Shown here: positions 44,401-54,546 of the stretch, one piece after another
Layout: each line of letters starts with the position of its first letter
Position numbering within the stretch: position 1 is the stretch's first letter
NCBI GenBank assembly: GCA_026018925.1
Contig: JAKSZU010000003.1
Location: 9,573,236 to 9,637,235 of the forward strand
Length of the DNA: 64,000 nucleotides
Direction of reading: 5' to 3'
From: Tupaia tana
Taxonomy: Eukaryota; Chordata; Mammalia; Scandentia; Tupaiidae
Program-made: the position numbers and the translations under genes
Notes under the pieces: model-generated
The model's input: the letters and a program-made list of their open reading frames with translations, nothing else
What the model was told of the DNA's origin: nothing
Databases searched by the model: none

Positions 44401-45589
44401 AGTCCCTAGAAAACTGGGAGAAGTTTGCTCCTGCTTGTAGATTGCAGATGGCAACCCTTGCATACATGGATAACTCATTTCTATTGGCACATAAATGTTA
44501 TGCATAGGTGGATTTCAGTAACGACTAATTTTCAAGAATTTAATTGATCTTCAAATAACCCACTCATCTTGCTCCCCTAAATCCCACCAATTTCATTGTA
44601 ATCTTTTTGGTTTTTATGTTTGAAAACCTAGAAGTGATTGCTTTGACTGGGATTGCTTAGGTTCCACGGTTTCCTTTTTTATCTTTATTTTATGTGGATC
44701 CAGTTCTTTGAACCTTAGAATACCAGGCTAATAACAACATGGAGACGAAATCAATACAACAGCATTAAGGTTATCCTCAACCTGTTAGACAGTTGATTCT
44801 ACCGCCTGTGTGATGTCCTTGGCAGGGCGGCTGATGTACGGCTGTGTCATACCTGGACAGGCTTCTGCCTCTTGGGCTGTGGTTTTCAGCAAATGACTAT
44901 TTTACTTATTGATGTTCTTTCAATCCTTCATTCCACTCTTTCTAGGAAAAAAAATCTGTGTGCTATGTCCTTAGACTAACAGAATACATTTAATAAGATT
45001 TGTCTGCATTTACTTCATGTTCACATTAAAAACAAATTTATAGAAAATGAGAGCCCCACCTGTAGAACTTAAAGTAGTTTTTAAGTCATAATTTTAGTCA
45101 CAATCCTTATGCCAGAGAAGCTCCATATTGATCTATATAATCTGACAGACACTATTAGAGATCAAGCGATTTAACCTAAACTGAGAATCAAAATAGTTGC
45201 TAATGTTTCCAGTAATTTCCAAGGTTTTTAATAATTTGGTTAAGATTTAAAATCAATGTTTTTTCACTCACAACACAGATATTTGAAGGACGTAATGACA
45301 TTTGTACATAAAGGTTTCCTTTAATATTGTTTTTATATAAATAAAATTCATTTTGCTCTGTAGATTTAAATCAAAACCAGAATGTATTTGTAACTGAAAT
45401 TCTAAAAACAGCAAAATATTACAGTAAAGTGATTTTATAACACAATCTAATCTGGCATATGTTATCAATTTAGTAATTTACACTGTCCATCCTTAGCATA
45501 TGTTTTCTCATAAAATATATGGTGTTACATTTTTCATTAAAATGGCATGCTGCCAAGAATATAAAAGGAGTTAAAAAACATTCTCTTCA
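44401..45589. other. Unique DNA
   Basis: About 1.2 kb without recognisable repeats or exons. Confidence 0.45.
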
Positions 45590-46790
45590 ACCAACAATGT
45601 TGAGAACAGTGGGTACTTATATACAAAAGAATGATACTGCATTATTTTCTACACCATACAAAAATTACTTAAATAGATTAAAGACTTAAAACTAACACAT
45701 ACAACTATCAGCTCTTAGAACAAAATGTTTGTGAAGTTTCATGGTATTAACCTTTGGAAAGATCCCATGGATATGCCACCTAAACAGATAATAAAAACAA
45801 AATAAACAGGGCTATATCGAACTGAAAAGCTTCTGCACACCACAAGAAACAATCAACAAGATGAAAGCCTCAAGAATGAGATTTGGTTTTGCAAATCATA
45901 TATCTGATAAAGAATAATTATTTTTTCGAGAGGTTTTTGCGATAGGGGCACGTGTGCTCGCCAGAAAGAGACAGAGAGACAGAAAGTGAGAAATCACCCC
46001 CAGGAGAGATGGCCATGCCGTAATCCCTTCTTCTCCATTCTCCTCTCAGGATCTTGAGCATGCAAGCACATGCGCCCGGCATGAGTTTAAGCCACCGGGT
46101 CCGGGACTCGAACCACAGTCGACTACATGGGAGTTCAGCAACATAGCCATTACACTAACTGCTGGTCCCAAGAATAAATTTCTAATAAGCATATAAGCAC
46201 TCCTATAACTCGATATCTAAAAAGAAACCCCCAAAACATATCTAGATTAAAAAAAGACCTAAGAACTTTAATAGATATTTCTCCAAAGAAGACATACAAC
46301 TGGATGAAAGCTATATGAAAAAAAATATTGAATGCCACCAGTCATCAGGGATACACAAATCAAAACCACATTGAGATACCACCTCACATCTTTCAGGATG
46401 ACTATTATCAAAAAAAAAAAAAAAAAAAAAAAAAAAATTAAAAAAAAAAAAAGAAGACAGTATAGACCCAGGAAACTAGAGAGGAACGGAAACCTTTGCA
46501 CACTGTTGGGGAGAAAACAAACCAATGCTAGCTGCTACAGAAAACAGTACTGAGGGTCCTCAAAAAGATAAAAATAGAACTACATTATGGTCCATCAATT
46601 CTACTTCTGGTCATTTATACAGAAGAACTGAAATTAAGATCTGGAAGAGCTATTAGCACTCCTAAGTTCACTGTAGCACTACCAAAATAATCAAGGTGTG
46701 GAAGCAACCTAACATCCATTAACAAATAAATGGATAAAGAAAATGTGTTATATACATACAGTGGGATGTTTTATTGTTTATTATATCTAT
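45590..46790 (+). mobile_element. L1 LINE: 3' part of ORF2, split by a SINE
   Basis: The left half (45590-45919) and right half (46170-46790) follow L1 ORF2 order: AAAAAGCTTCTGCACA-type text at 45822-45840, then TTTCTCCAAAGAAGACATAC, AATCAAAACCACATTGAGAT and CACACTGTTGGGGAG. One frame translates to IRDTQIKTTLRYHLTSFRM, the C-terminal reverse-transcriptase ORF region. An A run has expanded at 46410-46452. Stops and gaps show it is dead. Confidence 0.92.
45920..46169 (-). mobile_element. Young-type tRNA-derived SINE inside L1
   Basis: Flanked by AAGAATAA at 45910-45917 and 46170-46177. B box GGTTCGAGTCC with TTAAACTC gives the GAG-type pattern. The T tail is only six bases. Confidence 0.94.
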
Positions 46791-46914
46791 TTGCTATACT
46801 TGTCCAGCAATAGTACTATAAAACCACTAAAAAAAATCAGTTATTATTTTCTGGGACATGAAAGGAACTTAGAATTCATAGTACCTGATATATAATTCTG
46901 TCAAAATATTTGTC

Positions 46915-47137
46915 TTTGAAATTTATTTATTCATTTATTTCTTCCATGACTGAGTGAGAGAAAGAGATGAGAATCCCTATCAGGGCCTCGATGCTGTGAC
47001 CCATGCCTCAACTCAGCCACCTTCAGATCAGGAGCATGCGCCTGTCCAGTCTACTCAGGAGGTCTTAGCCAAATCCCATGTGGGTCAGCATCATAGGGCC
47101 TCCTTTCACTGCTGTACCACCAACTGACCCTTCCAAA
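46915..47137 (-). mobile_element. Second-family tRNA-derived SINE (antisense, tentative)
   Basis: A TTTATTTATTCATTTATTTC tail, GA-rich run, GGCCTCGATGCTGTGACCCA and a head ending CTGTACCACCAACTGACCC. The layout is that of a tRNA SINE but the middle is not that of the main family. Confidence 0.55.
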
Positions 47138-47199
47138 AAGTATTCTTAAGACGCTCATCAACTCAGAGAAGAAATGAAATCACTTTAAATAAAATAAAA

Positions 47200-47650
47200 G
47201 GGCTTAATGATTTCAGCCCTACCTGTTTCACACTGCTTTTCTCCCAATCCCCTTATCTCCCACTTCCTACACTCTCTCCTACCAGATATTCTCTTTGGCC
47301 ATGATAAATCACTCCCAAGGTACCTTGAGTCTGTTCTCCATCTTTCTGTCTACAGGATTTCCTCTGCCTAAACACTCCACCTTTTTTGTTTATACAAAGG
47401 TTATCCTTATCAGACCTATCTAAGTTTCAGAAATTTTAACTTCCTCCATCCTAATGGCAGAACCCATATTGGCTGGTGCCCCATGCCACAACGTGCCGTG
47501 GGGTTATTCCTGTTCTCACTGGTCTATCCAGTGACTTGGCATCCTCTGACACTAGTTTGAAATCTTCTTATGCTAGAGCCACATTTTTACTATTCTGGAG
47601 TCTAGCTCAGTACTGGTAAAAGAAGCACAACTTGCTTAATATTGACTTTT
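47200..47650 (+). mobile_element. L2 LINE remnant (sense)
   Basis: GATTTCCTCTGCCTAAACAC, AAAGGTTATCCTTATCAGAC and the end TCTAGCTCAGTACTGGTAAA resemble the L2 3' region, strongly decayed. Confidence 0.45.
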
Positions 47651-47930
47651 TTCAAAGAATGCTTCCTCTTGTTATAAAGACCTTACTTATTTTGTTCTTC
47701 TAAGACATACTCTAATTTCATGTTAACTTTAAAGTTTTAAACTCATTTCTCTTTCCTCAAGGAAGTGAGGGAAAACTTTCTGATAGTTTAGGAAAGAAAA
47801 TGCAGGTATCCCTTATTTCTATAGTAGAAAAAAAGAATGAAAGAAAAGCAAAATTGTTAATTTCCAACTAAAAAGTGTTACCATTCATATATGTTACTCC
47901 AGAAAGAACAATTATTTTAGGTTGAAAAAT

Positions 47931-48010
47931 TTGGGGTTATGGAAAAGTCATGACTCATTTTTGCATAGAAAAACCAGATAAATACATCATGACTTTTCCA
48001 ACAACCCAAT
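47931..48010. mobile_element. Mariner-like MITE, best-preserved copy
   Basis: The right end TGACTTTTCCAACAACCCAA is the inverse of the left TTGGGGTTATGGAAAAGTCA with few mismatches. The interior is TCATTTTTGCATAGAAAAAC. TA follows on the right; AT stands on the left. Confidence 0.88.
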
Positions 48011-48119
48011 AATATGGTAATACATAGTGGAAAATATACTTCTAAAGGCAAAAGCATTAACTTTCTGGCCAAATAATTTAGACTTCATCTTAGAAAATGA
48101 ATAAAAATACAATAAAATG

Positions 48120-48280
48120 CCTAAAAACCCTAGCAAGGTGGCATAATAAAGCTGTTTAATTTATTCCAACCACTCAACTGAAATTTATCTCTTCTAAACA
48201 GTATCTCGTTCATCTACTCATTCCCACTTCCAGCCTCTGATAACCATCATTCTATTCTCTGCTTCAATGGAGATCCTTGA
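48120..48280 (-). mobile_element. L1 3' fragment (antisense)
   Basis: CCACTTCCAGCCTCTGATAA followed by CCATCATTCTATTCTCTGCT is the reverse complement of the L1 3' region, the same segment that is seen at about 360-400. Confidence 0.72.
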
Positions 48281-48293
48281 AAAGATATTGCCA

Positions 48294-48534
48294 TTGGGCC
48301 AGTTATTGGCATGGTGTTAAAGCTGGATCCCACATGGCTGATTATACAGTTTGAGTCCTGGGCCCAGGTGCTTGAAAAACACATTGGACACCTGTTTATG
48401 TGCCCAAAATCCTGAAAGAAGGTATAATGGAGGAGAAAATATCACAGCATGACCAGCTCCCAGAGGATGGGTATGTTTGTTTCCCTCTCTCTCCAGTGGG
48501 CACATGCACCATCTGGCAAAATTAAAAATACATA
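48294..48534 (+). mobile_element. Older tRNA-derived SINE
   Basis: Head TTGGGCCAGTTATTGGCATG, B-box region GTTTGAGTCC, CCAAAATCCTGAAAGAAGGT, and end GCACCATCTGGCAAAATTAA. Confidence 0.9.
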
Positions 48535-49389
48535 TACTGTTACTTAGCTGCAAACTACAGAAATTTTTATGTAATATATGTTTAGAGAAACATCCTCAAA
48601 ACAAGTCATATATTTTAATTCAAAGGCTTACTGTCATATATTACGTGATTTTAACTTACAGTTATCTCTCCTGTCTTTACACTATACCCATATTATCTGA
48701 AGATCAACCAAAAACCATTGAAGTTAAAGTTAGATTTATTAGATTACTCTACAAGGGAGAATGCATATCTGGGGAAACAAGCAGATTTCTAAAGAGCAGA
48801 ATGAGAGAAGCGTGACTTTAGCTTGAGGGCTATAGTAAATGACAGGGTGGTCTTAGTAGAGACTGGTCAGATTTGTCATTGTCAATGAGGAGACTTCCTA
48901 GAACAGTGGTCTTAAAAAACACAAGTTTATGCACAGTTTCTCCTGGGCTGCTTTGTCTATGATATTATCCTAATACACACAGCTCTAAGTAAGCTGGTGC
49001 TAAAAACGTCTGTGCTTAGATCATCTGTGATCATGGTTTGGTCATAGAGCAGTCCGTTTTGTAAATGGTGGTTACTGTTTCAGTTTTCAGCAGTCCCCTC
49101 AGGCTAACTGCCAGCCAGAATGGTTTTTTTGGTTTTTGGTTTTTGGTTTTTTTTTTTTTTTTTTTTACTTTACTATATTAAACTAACAGAACATAAATGT
49201 TTGCCAGAGCTTCCCATCAAAATTGATTGCCAGAAAACCAAACAGGAAGACACCAGAAAGAAGAGCCAAATGGGCTTCAGTTCTTCAAGAGATCCTCCCT
49301 CCTTTGTCTGGCTTGCGTCCACTTAGTTGGTAAGCACACTTCACCTCATCTTTGAGAGCTTAAGTCACCTGAAAAGATGCTTCTTTTAT
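48535..49389. other. Unique DNA with a T-rich run
   Basis: A GGTTTTTGGTTTTTGG then T17 tract lies at 49124-49166. A 112-codon frame at 48477-48815 begins in the SINE and has no domain. Confidence 0.45.
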
Positions 49390-49666
49390 TTTATTTTTAT
49401 TTACTTTTTACTTTTTGGAGAGGTTTTTGCTACAGGATACGTACACTTGCCAGAAAGATAGAGAGAGACAGAGAGACAGAAAGTGAGAAACCACTACCCA
49501 TGAGGGGTGGTCACACCACAATCCCTTCTCCTCCATTCTCCTCTTGGGATCTTGGGCATGCACACACATGTACCCTGTGTGAGTTTAACCCACCGGGTCC
49601 GGGACTCGAACCTCCATCAACCACATGGGAGTCCAGCAACATAGCCATTGTGGCAACTGCTGGTCC
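49390..49666 (-). mobile_element. Young-type tRNA-derived SINE, moderately decayed
   Basis: TTTTTGGAGAGGTTTTTGCT, CAATCCCTTCTCCTCCATTC and head CAACTGCTGGTCCCC. B box GGTTCGAGTCC, GAG-type. Possible target duplication AAAAGATGCTTCTTTT against AAAACACTTATTTTC is weak. Confidence 0.93.
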
Positions 49667-50449
49667 CCAAAACACTTATTTTCATGACTAGATTAAAATA
49701 ACAATTTCTGCTCTGAGATGACTGCAATTTTCTGTTGTATCAACCTCACACATAATGTTTCTTTACTAATAACATTAAACTAATGGTATCAGAAATTCAA
49801 TAGTATCTTGACAATAAATCACTAAGGCTGGGTAAGTATGCCCAAGGAAGGAGAAGTCAGGGCTTTTCAGGCAAAAAGATGACTTGGAAGATTCCTATTG
49901 TCCTTATGGCTCATGGTGCTCCTTGTCCTCGTCAGTGACAAGAAGGCAAGCATCAACTTGTGTGGCTGCCACTGTGACAGCTGCCTCTTCCTTAGAGATC
50001 CATCTTCTACAAATTTCCATCACTCTGTTTTGTTGTTGCTATCAATAACCTCACACACAGTGCTCAAAACGTGCAGTGCTTAAGCAGAAGAGCAGCTAAG
50101 AACGGAAAACAGGAAAGTCCATGGATGTGCAGTCAGAATGAACTGGTAAAGATGGTCTGCAAACTCCTACTGTCACATGCCACATTTTGTTTTAATCGGG
50201 GACCTTTGGAGTTGTATTTCATGGCTACAAGATATAATAAAGGTGCTCCAAAGATCTTATCCACAGTAAGTGATCTTAATGTGTTAAAGCCATAGACCCT
50301 AAAGATCGCTTCGTATTAGACCTCAATGAGAAAATGTGAGATACGGTATTTTTATTCATTTGGGAGAGTAACATACTGTCTAGGAAATCCTCCAAGAGAC
50401 TGGTATTATATTGTGATTTCAGACTCTCTCTTACCAAACCCTTGACAGA
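49667..50449. other. Unique DNA
   Basis: Moderately GC-rich single-copy-looking sequence. A 61-codon frame at 49898-50083 has a hydrophobic start and several cysteines, but no splice context or homologue that I know. Confidence 0.4.
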
Positions 50450-51720
50450 GTAATTACTGGATCTATTGTTTAGTTCTCCTGACAGAAACAGTTCCGTATG
50501 TATTCACTTTTAGCTCTGAAATACGAGGATAAAGGCAAACAGGCAGAGGCAGAGATGATGGATTGTTTCTGTTTCTGTATATTCCAAAAAGTGAGACTAA
50601 AAAGGACTAATGATAGAATTATCTTAGCATAATTATACTTTACAGGGTTCCTAGACTCAGAATAGTCATCAGACATCCAAATGACAGGGACAAGTTTGAT
50701 ACTGGAGGCACTTTGTGGTGTGAGGTTTGATGACTGAGATTTCCCTTGGTCAAATAAGAAACTAAATAATTCAACAATAGGACATTCACAACAAAGTGCA
50801 CGTTGGGTAACGACAACATTTCCTCCTCAAATACAGCAAGTGCTCGGGCCCCTAATCATCATTACCTGTCAAAGATCAGTATTGTATTGCAAATTGTTTG
50901 AGGTATTTTCTCTTAGGCCCTCCCAAGAGTTTGGGTAATGACCAGTTTCTAACCAATGTAGGTAAATTACTGTCTTTGGAAATTTGAGACTTATCGGAGG
51001 CCAAAAGGGAAAGAATAGTAACGAGAGTCAAGAAATTGGAGGAAAGAGTTCTTGCAGTCTTGTATAGCTCCATCTTTTGATCTACCAGAAATGATAGGGT
51101 CATTGAATATTTCTTGCTGTTATCAGCCTTCTTTGGTTCATAATGCAATCTCAGTTTCCTTATCTTGTCATCTCTTGATGTAATATCTGACAGAGAATGA
51201 GAACAGAGAAATCCTTATCCATATGGGAAGTTTTCTTTCCAAATCTCCCAGAAAAGGTAAATTCTTAACTGAGTACTGAAACTATTAATTTCCCTGATCC
51301 TGTGTTAAGTGATATTGTGTCCAACAGAGATCATTTAAACTGCTTGCTTCACAGTCATTAGCCAAGTAAACAGCTTACTTGTCAAACTAAGACTGCTCAA
51401 AAAATCACTTGAAGACTTTTGCCTCACTGTCCAAAACTATTAGGTTATAAACTTTGCCTGTCCTAACCAGTGTTCTGTTTTGTAAGATCTGCCATGAAGC
51501 ACCTCACTCCAGATCCTACACTTACATAAACATTCTCTTCCATCTTCCCCTTTCAACACATTGCTTTGATGAGGTAATGTTCTCCTTTACTACAGTAAGT
51601 GTAATAAATTTAGCTTGGCATCATCTCCGGTTTTTCTGTTTTGGTCTTTTGTTTGTTTTTTCTTTAGGAAATAGAAAGTCAACACGAGCTTTTCTACAAG
51701 TTGTGACTTAGGGGACTACT
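50450..51720. mobile_element. Possible ERV/LTR-derived segment
   Basis: The right part has AGTAAGTGTAATAAATTTAG followed by CTTGGCATC and a T-rich end, which resembles a retroviral LTR poly(A) region. A 90-codon antisense frame at 50876-51148 lies upstream without a motif that I can name. Termini and a primer site are not identified. Confidence 0.25.
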
Positions 51721-52038
51721 TCATTCTCAAGTGAAAAAAAAAAAAACTGCAACTATAATCTCAGGTACTCTTAGGCAGAAATACAATATAAAAATATGAA
51801 AAAGAAATAATTGCTTCTTATTTGGAGTAGGGGTTGGGAAGTCTGGTCTTCTTCCCCTACCCCACCTAAATTCAGGGTTCTGTAACATCTCAGTAGAAAT
51901 CAAATTAAAACAAAAAACAAAAAGTCACTGTTGTATAAGAAGCACAATTTAGATTTTCTTTCTTTTCTATCCTGCCAGCTCTCCCACAGCCTATATATTT
52001 TGTTCATGTTTCTACTGTAGCATTGTGTCTCTGGGTAA
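51721..52038. other. Unique DNA
   Basis: Nothing recognised. Confidence 0.45.
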
Positions 52039-52260
52039 TCACGAATGAATATTTAACCATTTTACCAGCATTTGCAGCCTAGCAAAGGTTGAATTCCATT
52101 GAACTGGCAGATTGCTTTTTAATTTTCTGCTTGGATGGCTTGTTTTTTTGTCCTGTACTTTCCAAAATATTTTATGAGTCTTGATAGAGAGGCTAAAATG
52201 CTTGCAAATTTTGCTGATCTCTGCCAAAAGCTGACTAACTCTCCCTCATTCTTCAGAAAC
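52039..52260 (-). mobile_element. hAT-transposase-like fossil
   Basis: The minus-strand frame is open for 62 codons and contains KICKHFSLSIKTHKIFWKVQ followed by PVQWNSTFARLQMLVKW. hAT-superfamily transposases (Charlie, Buster, ZBED relatives) have a block of the form K-RK-V-HF-S, then P-TRWNST---L--L, and the order and spacing here fit with R changed to Q. The frame opens on TTG, with a stop a few codons further upstream and another at its end, so it is a broken fragment rather than a gene. No terminal inverted repeats or 8-bp target duplication were located. A chance match is possible. Confidence 0.5.
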
Positions 52261-52799
52261 CATGTACTAGCAGGCTAAGGTAATGGAAGAACACAATACA
52301 CAGTTGTGAACAGTACTTTCACAAGGGCTGCAAAACACTACCTCTACACAAGAGATAAATATGTTTGATAATCATTCTGTGTAGATTTTATACTAGTTTT
52401 CTGTTTCTATCATTCAGGGAAATATTTAAGACATTTAGAGATGTGAAGTATAAGGCAGTTTGAATATCACCACCACTTAAATGTAGCCGATGATCTGTGA
52501 ATAGTAATTAGATGACTTTGAAACGGGCTACACTTATGAATACAGGTATTTTCATTACCCCACGCTAATTGTTCTGAATTGTGTAGTTATTTCACCTCAG
52601 TTGATAGTGATCTAGTACCTTCATTATCTCATGTCATTTGTACAATTGAACAGTGCTCTAAAATAACTAATGTTTTCTAGATTTTATAAGATTCTTAAAA
52701 TATTGTTTGAAAGTAACCGAAATGTCACATCACAATTTGATATTATCAATTTTTATGTATTTTAAACCTATTGTACCTATTGTCTTTACCATAAATTGA
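52261..52799. other. Unique AT-rich DNA
   Basis: Nothing recognised; may include undetected flanks of the hAT-like fossil. Confidence 0.4.
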
Positions 52800-53230
52800 A
52801 CAATAACTATTTTTCTATTGCTTAGGACAAAAGTCTAGATTTCTCTACTCTGCAGTGTGGTAGATTGTGTTGTGATTTCCAATAAGTTGTTCTCTTTGTC
52901 AAGTAGATCTGAGATACCTCTGCAGAGGAGGAGTGTATTCTCCCACCCAGTGACAGCAGGCTTGGTGGTGTTGCTTCAGCCAGTGGGACGAAAGCAGGTA
53001 AGTTACACCTTGTCTCCAGGCAACTGTTGAACAGATCACCCACTTTGGCTATTACACGCTTCCCTGTGGCAAGAATATAGCATTTCCTGGCTGAACCTGC
53101 TTCCACAGCCTGGATTCCAAGATGGCTGGTGAACACAAAGAACAACCAGATAGTGCCAGGCTGATCCTCAGGTGAGCAGATCCACACCTGCCTTATGTAA
53201 TCTGAGCGAAAAATTGATGCTGGTTGGAGT
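52800..53230. mobile_element. Possible ancient LTR-like segment
   Basis: CTTCAGCCAGTGGGACGAAA and surrounding GC-richer text resemble an old mammalian LTR-type repeat, but no terminus is recognisable. A 121-codon antisense frame at 52822-53187 has no known domain. Confidence 0.25.
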
Positions 53231-53935
53231 AAACTACTGAGATTTAGGGGAAGATCTGATGTTGCCTGTAATTGAAATATAAATTACAGTTAACTAAAAT
53301 AGCTCATACCCTAAACACTGGATAGCCCTATTAACTTTTCCTTCTAAGTGTTGCTGACACCAGACCATTATTCATTGCCTCAGCTGCTACTACTGTGGCA
53401 CAGGCACAGGTCACCATCATCTCCCTTGTATTATTGCAATAGCCTTTAAACTGACCTGGATGTTTTTCTTCTCATCTCTCTCACCATCTACTTTCAACAA
53501 GGTACAGAATAATCCTTTAAAAAAGTAGGTCAGACTATGTCATTTCTGTGTTCAAATTCTTTCATAGTTTCCATGTTACTAAGGCAATAGACAACATTTT
53601 TACAAAGGCTCACATGGCCATCATATGCTCCTAGAATCTGCCTGTCTGTAAACCTGCATCTCTTCAACCCTATATCCTACTAGTCTCCTCCATGTTCACT
53701 TAACAACCGAGCCATACCAGCCTCACTGTTGCACCTCAAACCTGGCTAATATGCACCGAACTCAGGCACTGACATTTAGGCTTCTCTCCATGAGAAATGC
53801 TCTCTGTCCAAGGGGATAAGGCTTACTTCTTTAATTCTTTACTTCTTCAGTTCTTCATTTAGATATTATCTGCGACATCTTTCCTCCCTTTCTTGTGTTG
53901 TCTCCTTGGCACTCACAACCAACTGACAGAATATA

Positions 53936-54006
53936 TTAAGTTGTTGGGAAAGTCATGACTTTTATTTCTATGCACAAAATGTGTCATGACTTTCTTGATG
54001 ACCCAA
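53936..54006. mobile_element. Mariner-like MITE, 71 bp, TA target duplication, in L2
   Basis: Left TTAAGTTGTTGGGAAAGTCA and right TGACTTTCTTGATGACCCAA are inverse, with TA at 53934-53935 and 54007-54008. The interior is about 10 bases shorter than in its relatives. Confidence 0.85.
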
Positions 54007-54030
54007 TATTTTACTTACTTAATTATTTAT

Positions 54031-54269
54031 CTATTTAAATTTGCCGGAGGTCATGTTCGCAGAGAGAGATGAAGAGAGGTAAAGTGGGAAAGCAACATCC
54101 CTGGGGGATGGCCATACCATACCTCTTCTTCTTCAAGTCTCCTTTCAAGATTGTGGGCATACATATATACACACCCAGTGTGTTTCCAAGCTGTCAGTCC
54201 AGTACTCAAACCAGACAGTTGGCCATGTGGGACCAAGCCACCTTTGCTACCCTGTCAGTGGCTGGCCCT
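54031..54269 (-). mobile_element. Older tRNA-derived SINE in L2
   Basis: AAATTTGCCGGAGGTCATGT, CATCCCTGGGGGATGGCCAT and head CAGTGGCTGGCCCT. The target duplication is ACTTACTTAATTATTTAT (54013-54030) against ACTTACTTATTTAT (54270-54283). It lies only about 25 bases from the MITE. Confidence 0.9.
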
Positions 54270-54418
54270 ACTTACTTATTTATAAGTTTTCTAACTTATA
54301 TCTCTAGTAGATTGTGAGCCTCATGCCTCATGGTGGCAGGGTTTTCTTGTTTGTTGGTTGTTATTGTTTTCACTATTTTTAATTTTTTTTTTTTTTTTTT
54401 GCTACAGAGGTGTGGATC

Positions 54419-54546
54419 ATTGACAAGAATTTAGTAAGTAAGTTAATTTGTTGAATGAATGAAGAAAGGAATTATATCTGTATTGCTGACAAAAGTTTAG
54501 TAAGTAAATGAATTTGTTAAAGTAATCAAGAAAGGAATAATATTTT
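54419..54546. repeat. Imperfect tandem duplication of about 63 bp
   Basis: Unit 1 (54419-54479) has GACAAGAATTTAGTAAGTAA and GAAGAAAGGAATTATAT; unit 2 (54482-54546) has GACAAAAGTTTAGTAAGTAA and CAAGAAAGGAATAATAT. The units are roughly three-quarters identical and arise at the L2 terminus. Confidence 0.85.

Larger units (their letters stand above)
53440..54475 (+). mobile_element. L2 LINE 3' region, interrupted by MITE and SINE
   Basis: AAAGTAGGTCAGACTATGTC, TCAGTTCTTCATTTAGATAT, CATCTTTCCTCCCTTTCTTG and, after the insertions, TAGATTGTGAGCCTCATGCC, TGGTGGCAGGGTTTTCTTG and TTGTTGAATGAATGAA follow the order of the L2 3' end. A T-rich expansion sits at 54382-54400. Confidence 0.75.

Noticed and set aside
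49898-50083. Small frame with hydrophobic start and clustered cysteines, defensin-like at first sight
   Set aside because: The cysteine spacing fits no defensin pattern known to me, and no second exon or splice site is evident.
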